This document shows positions 1 to 5,268 of a stretch of 9,046 nt of DNA, in pieces (positions within the stretch are counted from its first letter, which is position 1; the number at the start of each line of letters is the position of its first letter). Origin of the DNA: Planctomycetota bacterium. Lineage in GTDB: Bacteria > Planctomycetota > UBA8108. The stretch spans positions 63,150-72,195 of the forward strand of contig NZOA01000018.1 in assembly GCA_002695115.1 (NCBI GenBank). Direction: 5' to 3'. A program made the position numbers and the translations under genes. The notes under the pieces are model-generated. The model searched no databases and was not told the DNA's origin. It saw nothing but the letters and a program-made list of their open reading frames with translations.

Positions 1-267
1 ACGGAGCATCGCAGGGTTTTCAAAGAGCTCGGCGAGCTCGCCCTGGCGGGAAAGACCTGCGGGGCCGGCGGCGGCGGCTTTCTCCTTCTGTATGCCCGCC
101 CCGGCTGTCGCCAGGAGTGCCTGGCCCGCGTGATGGAGCTGGGTGCGGAGGCGTGGCCTTTCGAGTTCGACTTCGATGGGGTGAAGAGCTCCGAGGAGGG
201 TGCCTGGAGCGAGGCGGAGGTGGAGGAATACCGCCGGCTGATCGAAGGATGCGAGGCTCAGGGCTGA
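1..267 (+). CDS. GHMP-family sugar kinase, C-terminal fragment (5' end outside window)
   Basis: Frame 1 is open from the first base to a TGA at 265-267 and gives 88 residues without a start, so the gene begins upstream of the window. The visible part carries the late GHMP kinase motif: residues 17-31 read [15 protein letters not shown], a glycine-rich loop followed by a hydrophobic strand. After it come a short helix and the segment [12 protein letters not shown], the usual ending of the subgroup related to D-glycero-D-manno-heptose 7-phosphate kinase (HddA) and other predicted sugar kinases near galactokinase. Members phosphorylate a sugar or sugar phosphate with ATP in the cytoplasm, often for nucleotide-sugar and surface-polysaccharide synthesis. 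The ATP-binding loop and the substrate-specific N-terminal half are not visible, so the substrate cannot be named. The 3' end overlaps the convergent hydrolase gene by 10 bases. Family assignment is fairly firm; the heptose specificity is only a guess. Confidence 0.8.
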   Translation, partial: TEHRRVFKELGELALAGKTCGAGGGGFLLLYARPGCRQECLARVMELGAEAWPFEFDFDGVKSSEEGAWSEAEVEEYRRLIEGCEAQG

Positions 268-1181
268 GAGTTGCCGCCCTCCTGGAGCTTCAGCCAGGAG
301 CGCATCGTTTTCGAGACGGTCTCGGCCGCGTCCTGCTGGACAAAGTGGCCCGAGCCGGGGACGGTTACGAGCGTCAGGTCTTTCTCCAGCCATCGCCAGG
401 TGTCATTGAGGGCGCCAGGCAGCAGTGCCCAGTCCTTCAGGCCATGGAACATCAATACCGGCGCCTCGACCTTCGGTGGAGCGCCCTCGGGGGCCTTGTA
501 GGGCTCACGGGGATAGTTCGCCTTGTAGTAGTTGAGCATCGCCTCGAAATCCGAGCGCCCGAAAGCTTCCCGGTATTTTTCCTTCGCGGCCTTGTTCTTG
601 ACCCAGCCAGAAAGCCCCCTGGCCGAGAGCTTCTCATGCGCTCCGGGCTTCTGGAAGTTCCGGGCATACTGGCTGTTTTTCTGCTGGTCGGGATTGTTGG
701 CCAGCTCCCGCGCCAGCCCCCAGGGGTGGGGGAGGTTGAGTATGATCAGCTTGTCACAGGCCTTCGGATACCTCATCGCGAAGTTCCAGGCGACGGCGCC
801 ACCCCAATCATGGCCGACGATGGTGGCCTTCTCCTTCTTGAAATGCCCGATGACCGCCCGCACATCAGCGACGAGATGTTTCATCTTGTAGCTCTCCACG
901 CCGGCGGGTTTGTCGCTGCGGTTGTAGCCTCGCATGTCGATGGCGACAACCTGGTGGCTATCGCTGAGCGCCTCCATCTGGTGGCGCCAGGTATACCAAT
1001 AATCCGGAAAGCCGTGGATCATGACCACGAGGGGTCCCTCTCCGATGGTGGCGTAGTGGATCTTGACTCCGGCGGAGTCGGCGTAGCCGTGCTTCACCCG
1101 GCCCAGGAGGTCTTCGGAACGGGCGGAGGCGCATGCGAGCAGGGCCAGGAGCATTACTGAAAGGAGGGGCGCTTTATTCAT
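258..1181 (-). CDS. Exported alpha/beta hydrolase, epoxide hydrolase-like
   Basis: This 307-residue alpha/beta-hydrolase has an intact catalytic layout. HGFP at 56-59 is the oxyanion-hole region. GHDWGG at 123-128 is the nucleophile elbow with Asp125 in place of Ser, as in epoxide hydrolases and haloalkane dehalogenases. Asp250 (GLKDW) and His279 (GSGHF) complete the triad. In the cap, Tyr172 and the LNYYKANYP segment (Tyr218/Tyr219) resemble the ring-opening tyrosines of epoxide hydrolases, which favours epoxide over halide chemistry. The N-terminus is an export signal with a hydrophobic stretch 5-16; LLAC at 14-17 also fits a lipobox, so it may be an outer- or inner-membrane lipoprotein, or be cut after ASA at 20. 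A GAGGA Shine-Dalgarno (1188-1192) lies 6 bases before the ATG. It is the last gene of the minus-strand operon, 54 bases after the propeller gene. The substrate is unknown; dehalogenase or ester hydrolase activity remains possible. Confidence 0.88.
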   Translation of the reverse strand: MNKAPLLSVMLLALLACASARSEDLLGRVKHGYADSAGVKIHYATIGEGPLVVMIHGFPDYWYTWRHQMEALSDSHQVVAIDMRGYNRSDKPAGVESYKMKHLVADVRAVIGHFKKEKATIVGHDWGGAVAWNFAMRYPKACDKLIILNLPHPWGLARELANNPDQQKNSQYARNFQKPGAHEKLSARGLSGWVKNKAAKEKYREAFGRSDFEAMLNYYKANYPREPYKAPEGAPPKVEAPVLMFHGLKDWALLPGALNDTWRWLEKDLTLVTVPGSGHFVQQDAAETVSKTMRSWLKLQEGGNSQP

Positions 1182-1235
1182 TGAGGGTCCTCAGAGAAAG
1201 GGAGATTCGTCTGTGGGAGCCAGGCCGCGCGGGAT

Positions 1236-2510
1236 TCAGAGGCGCGATTTTTTTTCTCCCTTGCCGATGCAGTAGATTTTTTCATCGGAGCGGAGGTAGA
1301 TCGTTGAGCCCAGGATGGCCGGACTGCCGTTGAAGACACTGCGATCAGATTCGAATACATTGTGCGCCAGCTGCTTGAACTCGGGCTGCGCCGCGAGGAC
1401 CCAGGTGCCTTTTTCGCGGCTGACCGCGTAGAGGCGTTCCTCGGCCAGCAGGACTGATGCATAGACTCTGCCGGTTCCCTTCAGGCGTTCCTGGTAGACG
1501 ATCTTGCCGGATTTGGCATCGAGGCAATGGGCGATCCCCTTGTCGCTCACCCAGTAGAGATGTTCCTTGAAATAGACGGGCGAGGAGACGTTCGAGCCGG
1601 CGCTGGTTTTCCAGAGGGGTTCGACCTCTCCCTTGCCGCCGGCACGGACGGCGACGGCTGTGGCGCTGCGCCCGCCGATCGCGTAGATGGTTCCATCGTG
1701 GGAGATCACGCTGGGACAGATGTAGTCATTGATCGCTGAGCAGGTCCAGAGTTCGGTCCCGGTCTTCGGGTCGTAGGCGCGGAGCTTGCCCTTGGTGTTG
1801 ACGATTACCTCGCTCCGACCGCTCTTGGCCTTGACGAGGGTGGGGGTATTCCAGGAGCTCTTGATCCCTCCGGCCTCCCACAGCACCTTGCCGGTCTTCT
1901 TGTCGAGGCCGACGAGCTGTCCGCTTTCGACGCCTGCGTTGACGATCACCACGTTTCCATGCAGCACCGGCGAGTTCGCCGTACCGAAGACGTGGGTCTT
2001 CCTGCCGAGCTTCTTTCTCCACAGGAGCTTGCCCTCGAGGTCGTAGGCAACCAGCCCGTTGGCGCCGAAATAGGCGTAGACCGCCTTGCCATCGCTTGCC
2101 GGAGTCGACGAGGCGTAGCCATGCAGGGCGACAAAGCCGCTGTAGCTGCGGACCGCGGCATCGGAGGCGATCGACCGGTCCCAGAGCTGCTTGCCGTCCA
2201 GGGCATCGTAGCAGAGCACATGCAGCTTCAGGTCGCCCTGCTTCCCGGGCTCCTTTCGGTCCAGGCCGTAGCCGCTGTAGCAGGTGACGAAGGCACGCTT
2301 GCCGACAAGGATGATGCTCGAGGCTCCCCGCCCGGGCAGCTTCGCTTCCCAGAGGACGTTCTTCCCATCCTCCCAGGTGAGCGCGAGCCCCTTTGCGGCG
2401 CTGGCTCCGGAACCATCGGGTCCCCTGAACCGGGACCAGTCATCTGCCGTTGCCGCTTCCGAGGCGAGCACGGCCGCAAGTATGAAAAACGTCAGGATAA
2501 GCCGCGACAT
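1236..2510 (-). CDS. Exported PQQ-binding-like beta-propeller repeat protein
   Basis: This 424-residue protein has a signal peptide (hydrophobic 4-16, probable cut near Ala20-Ala22). The mature part begins with WSRFRGPDGSG (25-35), a hallmark start of planctomycete secreted PQQ-like proteins. At least five propeller blade motifs of the form 'xDxxTGxxxW' follow: YDALDGKQLW (101-110), YDLEGKLLW (156-164), LDKKTGKVLW (202-211), YDPKTGTELW (246-255) and a weaker LDAKSGKIVY (330-339). The repeats predict a WD40/quinoprotein-like propeller. I see no cytochrome c CxxCH and no clear dehydrogenase active site, so it should not be called a quinoprotein dehydrogenase. A structural, binding or assembly role (as in BamB-like propellers) is equally possible. 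The ATG has a good AAGGAG Shine-Dalgarno at 2519-2524, 8 bases away. It is the middle gene of the operon, 64 bases after the DUF1080 gene. Family call is firm, function open. Confidence 0.9.
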   Translation of the reverse strand: MSRLILTFFILAAVLASEAATADDWSRFRGPDGSGASAAKGLALTWEDGKNVLWEAKLPGRGASSIILVGKRAFVTCYSGYGLDRKEPGKQGDLKLHVLCYDALDGKQLWDRSIASDAAVRSYSGFVALHGYASSTPASDGKAVYAYFGANGLVAYDLEGKLLWRKKLGRKTHVFGTANSPVLHGNVVIVNAGVESGQLVGLDKKTGKVLWEAGGIKSSWNTPTLVKAKSGRSEVIVNTKGKLRAYDPKTGTELWTCSAINDYICPSVISHDGTIYAIGGRSATAVAVRAGGKGEVEPLWKTSAGSNVSSPVYFKEHLYWVSDKGIAHCLDAKSGKIVYQERLKGTGRVYASVLLAEERLYAVSREKGTWVLAAQPEFKQLAHNVFESDRSVFNGSPAILGSTIYLRSDEKIYCIGKGEKKSRL

Positions 2511-2518
2511 TGGAGAGG

Positions 2519-2524
2519 CTCCTT
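2519..2524 (-). promoter_or_regulatory. Shine-Dalgarno of propeller gene inside a perfect 12-base palindrome
   Basis: On the minus strand AAGGAG sits 8 bases before the ATG of the propeller gene. It is one half of the self-complementary CTCCTTAAGGAG at 2519-2530, so the ribosome binding site could in principle be paired with the CTCCTT just before it. The arms abut with no loop, so an intramolecular hairpin would lose its central pairs, and the symmetry may be chance. Confidence 0.5.
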
Positions 2525-2574
2525 AAGGAGGTTGCGTTTGATTGTTCCGGGCGGAGGTGAGGAGGCCGCCCTTG

Positions 2575-3822
2575 TCATTTGCTGTCAGGAAGGGGGAGGA
2601 TTTTCATATTCGTGAACCAGACCTTCCCATGGTCTCCCTGCAGCTTGAAGGGCTTCTTGCTGAAGACCGGTGGCTTCACCCTGTGGTTGTCGGTGCGCGA
2701 AGGTACAGTGGTGTTGTCATGGATGAGAATGCCGTTCTGCCAGACGGTGATCTTGTTGTCGACCAGCTTGACGCACATGGTGTTCCAGCGGTTCTTCCCG
2801 TTATTGGAAAGGCGTGCCGGCGGAAAGTAGGAATAGAGCGCGCCGTCACCATGCTTGCTCTCTCGCTTGCCGCCGCCCCGGGGGCCATGAATCTGGATTT
2901 CCCATTGGTCACGCAGGTAGAAGCCGCTGTTGCCGCCGTGAATTTTGGGTTCTGCACGGTATTGATACATCACAAGGAAATTGCCGAAGGAGGCCTTGGT
3001 CCAGATGTCGTGACCACCGCCACCGGCGGAGGTATTGGTGAAGGCGTGATCCTCGACCGCCCAGAGCAGGCCCTTCTTGGCCCTGCGGTCGTTCTTGGCG
3101 GTGAACTCGCTCAGGTCTTTGCCGTTCCAGAGCGGAGTCCAGCCCTTGGCGGTGCAGAGCGGGCGGATGCGGATGTTCCGGTACCAGACCTTGCCGTGGT
3201 CGCCCTGCAGCATGATGGGTCCCTTGTCCGCCGTCAGCTTCCGCTGGGTGCGCGGGTAAACGACCATCGCCGAGCCGGTGAACTGGTCCTGGAAGACGTT
3301 GTCCTGGATCAGCACCCCGTTGTGCCAGACGGTGATGCGGTGGCCGACATGGAGGATGCGGTACTTGTTCCATTCGCCGGGTTTTTTCTGGGCGTTCTTG
3401 AGAGCGACGTAGCCGACTCCGTAGATGGCGCCGGCATCGGCCTTGGAGAGATCCTTGTCGGCCTTGCCGAAGCTGTCGAAGATCTGCACTTCACAGGTGC
3501 CGCGCAGGTAGACTCCGCTGTTGCCCTTGGCGGGGATCTTGTACTCGATCTCGAGCTCGTAGTCGGTGAATTCATCTACGGTGCAGATGTCGTTGACCCC
3601 GCCCCGGATGTTGGCGAGGGAGCCGTCTTCCACGGCCCAGAGGTTCTTGCCTCCGGCCTGCCGCTTGGGCTTCGCGTTCTGCCAGCCCGCGGTGGTCTTG
3701 CCGTCGAAGAGGACCTTCCACTCACCGAAGCCGGCATCGATGTCCCGGCCCTCATCGGCAGCTGCCAGGGGTGTGTTGGAGACGCAGAAAATACAGAATA
3801 AAAGGAGCGAGAGCCTCTTCAT
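2575..3822 (-). CDS. Exported tandem DUF1080 (3-keto-disaccharide hydrolase family) protein
   Basis: This 415-residue protein has a signal peptide (MKRLSLLLFCIFCV, likely cut after LAAA near 22) and two full DUF1080 domains of about 185-190 residues each. Domain 1 (about 34-222) runs from WKVLFDGK through GNSGVYLRG (100-108) to LQGDHGKVW (205-213). Domain 2 (about 227-411) runs from WTPLWNGKDL through GNSGFYLRD (297-305) to LQGDHGKVW (394-402). Both contain the paired 'ITVWxNGxLIxDN' strand (163-175 and 358-370). The fold is a concanavalin-like jelly roll. Family members have been shown to cleave 3-keto-glycosides, and the family is greatly expanded in planctomycetes. Many relatives have a single domain, so this looks like an internal duplication. 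The ATG is preceded by GAGGA (3832-3836) at 9 bases. It is the first gene of the operon with the propeller and hydrolase. Family call is secure; substrate unknown. Confidence 0.93.
   Translation of the reverse strand: MKRLSLLLFCIFCVSNTPLAAADEGRDIDAGFGEWKVLFDGKTTAGWQNAKPKRQAGGKNLWAVEDGSLANIRGGVNDICTVDEFTDYELEIEYKIPAKGNSGVYLRGTCEVQIFDSFGKADKDLSKADAGAIYGVGYVALKNAQKKPGEWNKYRILHVGHRITVWHNGVLIQDNVFQDQFTGSAMVVYPRTQRKLTADKGPIMLQGDHGKVWYRNIRIRPLCTAKGWTPLWNGKDLSEFTAKNDRRAKKGLLWAVEDHAFTNTSAGGGGHDIWTKASFGNFLVMYQYRAEPKIHGGNSGFYLRDQWEIQIHGPRGGGKRESKHGDGALYSYFPPARLSNNGKNRWNTMCVKLVDNKITVWQNGILIHDNTTVPSRTDNHRVKPPVFSKKPFKLQGDHGKVWFTNMKILPLPDSK
2590..3144 (-). other. DUF1080 domain 2
   Basis: Residues about 227-411 of the same protein. 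The central strand is GNSGFYLRDQWEIQIHGPRG followed by a basic Gly/Lys loop with HGDGALYSYFPP. It ends in LQGDHGKVWFTNMKILPL. It shares the frame motifs of domain 1 but differs at the loops expected to line the cleft. Confidence 0.85.
3157..3723 (-). other. DUF1080 domain 1
   Basis: Residues about 34-222 of the tandem DUF1080 protein. The central strand is GNSGVYLRGTCEVQIFDSFG, with a Cys after the Arg-Gly, followed by an acidic, Lys-rich loop (118-130). It ends in LQGDHGKVWYRNIRIRPL. Confidence 0.85.
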
Positions 3823-3858
3823 GGTATGTCTTCCTCGTATTAGACCAGGCCTTTGAAG

Positions 3859-3898
3859 TCGGGAGAGTTCCGCGGTAACGATTCCGCCGGTCTCCCGA
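3859..3898 (-). promoter_or_regulatory. Inverted-repeat hairpin in the leader of the DUF1080 operon
   Basis: Outer arms TCGGGAGA (3859-3866) and TCTCCCGA (3891-3898) are perfect 8-base complements. Nested inside are GCGG (3872-3875) and CCGC (3884-3887) around an 8-base loop, separated from the outer stem by an uneven internal loop. No T-run follows on either strand, so it is not a standard terminator. It lies 36 to 76 bases before the DUF1080 start codon and right after the predicted transcription start, so it could be an mRNA-stabilising 5' hairpin, a regulatory RNA structure, or an operator. Confidence 0.5.
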
Positions 3899-3908
3899 TG
3901 AAGAATAG

Positions 3909-3937
3909 ATTGTCTGCACTTTTGGCCGGGGATTCAA
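3909..3937 (-). promoter_or_regulatory. Candidate sigma70-type promoter of the DUF1080 operon
   Basis: On the minus strand TTGAAT (3932-3937) and GACAAT (3909-3914) are separated by 17 bases. Each matches the -35 and -10 consensus at four of six positions. A start near 3902 would give an 80-base leader containing the hairpin at 3859-3898. This is a weak match in a region that has few alternatives. Confidence 0.35.
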
Positions 3938-4079
3938 GATAAAGGAGACGGATTCAGGGCCGTATCCGGCGAGGCGGCCGCCGGCGATGGCCCAGGCGTC
4001 GCCGCGAGCCGGGTTTTTCCCGATGGCGTCAGAGAAACGCCCGCCGACCTGTTGCTTCCCGCCGCGGGGCGAAAATCAC

Positions 4080-4106
4080 TCGCGGGTTTCGCGATTACCG
4101 TATACT
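4080..4106 (+). promoter_or_regulatory. Candidate -10 box with upstream inverted repeat; likely leaderless start
   Basis: TATACT at 4101-4106 is a good -10 box (five of six) that ends 8 bases before the ATG at 4115. Transcription would then start at or next to the start codon. No Shine-Dalgarno lies in those bases, which agrees with a leaderless message. No convincing -35 is present; instead TCGCG (4080-4084) and CGCGA (4090-4094) form a perfect 5-base inverted repeat where the -35 region would be, a possible regulator site. Confidence 0.4.
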
Positions 4107-4114
4107 GCATTCCT

Positions 4115-5239
4115 ATGGAGTTTGAATTCAATAGCAACCCGGGCCCAACCCTTGGTGTCGAGGTGGAACTTCAGCTGGTCGACCGGGAGACCCGGGCGTT
4201 GACTTCTGCGGCTGCCGAGATCATCGGCTCTTTTGGTGAGGTCGATTGGCTCAAAAAAGAGCTGCTGCAGTCCACCATCGAGATCAATTCCGATGTATGC
4301 GCGGATATCGGCGAGGTCGAGGGGGACCTCCACGGCAAGCTGGAGCAGGTGCAGCGGTGCGCCCGGGAGCGCGGCCTGGCATTGATCTCCGCGGGTACCC
4401 ATCCCTTTTCACGCTGGGAGGACCAGGCGGTCAGTGAAGATGAGCGCTATCACCGTTTGGTGGACAAGGTCCAGTGGCCGGCCCGGCGCATGTTGATCTT
4501 CGGCCTCCATGTCCATGTCGGCGTGCCGGATGCGGAATCCGCCATACAGATCATCAATCACCTCGAGCCCTGGCTTCCCCACTTGCTGGCCCTGAGCGCC
4601 AGCTCTCCGTTCTGGGAGGGAAAGGACACCGGCCTGGCCTCTTGCCGCAGCAAGGTCTTTGAGACCCTGCCAACCGCGGGGCTGCCTTACCGGCATGAAA
4701 ACTGGAAAGAGTTTGAGCAGCTGGTGAGCGCCCTGATCCGGTCCGAGGGAATCGAGAGCATCCGCGAGATCTGGTGGGATGTACGTCCGCACCCGGGCTT
4801 CGGGACCGTCGAGGTGAGGGTCTGTGATGCGATGCCCACGCTGGGGGAGACCCTGGCCGTCGCCGCCCTGGTGCAGGCCCTGATCGTCTACCTGCAGGAG
4901 CGCATCGATGAGGGGTCGACCCTGCCGATCCTGCACCCCAGGATTGTTACCGAGAACAAGTGGCGGGCCGCTCGCTACAGCATGGAGGGGTCGACGATCG
5001 TTGATGAAACAGGCGCCCAGCGCCCCATCGCTGAGACCATGGAACAGCTCCTGGTGGATCTCGCCCCGGTCTTCGAGAGGCTCGGGAGCCGGGCGCAGGT
5101 GCCGATGCTTCAGCGGATGATCCGGGAGCCGCCAAGCTATGCCCGCCAGAGGCGGGTTTTCGAGCAGGCCGGCGGCACCGAGGCGGTCGTCGACGCGCTC
5201 ATCCTCGAGGGGGAAAGCGGTCGGCCGGGGGAGCCCTGA
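4115..5239 (+). CDS. YbdK-type carboxylate-amine ligase (glutamate-cysteine ligase family 2)
   Basis: This 374-residue protein belongs to the GCS2 family, whose members join an amino group to the side-chain or other carboxylate of glutamate-like substrates using ATP; E. coli YbdK has weak glutamate-cysteine ligase activity. Family signatures in order are TLGVEVELQLVD (12-23, metal/ATP-binding acidic strand), STIEINSDVC (53-62), GTHPFSRW (94-101), GLHVHVGV (130-137), LSASSPFWEGKDTGLASCR (160-178), IWWDVRPHPGFGTVEVRVCD (219-238) and ENKWRAARY (280-288). The length is normal for the family. The frame stays open upstream to a TTG at 4052, but homologues begin just before the TLGxExE strand and the 4115 ATG fits this, so I chose it. 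It is cytoplasmic with no signal peptide. It stands alone, divergent from the operon and convergent with the lectin gene 29 bases away. Relatives are often found beside ATP-grasp ligases, which are absent here. The substrate is therefore open. Confidence 0.9.
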   Translation: MEFEFNSNPGPTLGVEVELQLVDRETRALTSAAAEIIGSFGEVDWLKKELLQSTIEINSDVCADIGEVEGDLHGKLEQVQRCARERGLALISAGTHPFSRWEDQAVSEDERYHRLVDKVQWPARRMLIFGLHVHVGVPDAESAIQIINHLEPWLPHLLALSASSPFWEGKDTGLASCRSKVFETLPTAGLPYRHENWKEFEQLVSALIRSEGIESIREIWWDVRPHPGFGTVEVRVCDAMPTLGETLAVAALVQALIVYLQERIDEGSTLPILHPRIVTENKWRAARYSMEGSTIVDETGAQRPIAETMEQLLVDLAPVFERLGSRAQVPMLQRMIREPPSYARQRRVFEQAGGTEAVVDALILEGESGRPGEP

Positions 5240-5268
5240 ATCCTGGAGGCCACCCCCGGCGGGCTGTT

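Noticed and set aside
117..1160. A 347-codon plus-strand open frame opposite the hydrolase gene
   Set aside because: It overlaps the kinase end in a different frame and covers a hydrolase with an intact triad; its product looks like antisense noise.
2542..3801. A 419-codon plus-strand open frame opposite the DUF1080 gene
   Set aside because: Same explanation: the minus-strand frame holds two DUF1080 domains and the plus frame has no motif and no ribosome binding site.
3966..3989. CCGGCGA direct repeats and a GGCGGCCGCC palindrome
   Set aside because: Short, GC-rich and expected by chance in this composition; no third copy or link to a promoter.
4010..4022. CGGG-TTTTT-CCCG mini hairpin in the divergent region
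   Set aside because: Only four pairs with the T-run in the loop, so it does not fit a terminator, and there is no gene end next to it.
4052..4114. Upstream TTG start extending the ligase by 21 residues
   Set aside because: The added residues do not resemble the family N-terminus, the TATACT box lies inside them, and the ATG at 4115 places the TLGVEVE strand at the usual distance from the start.
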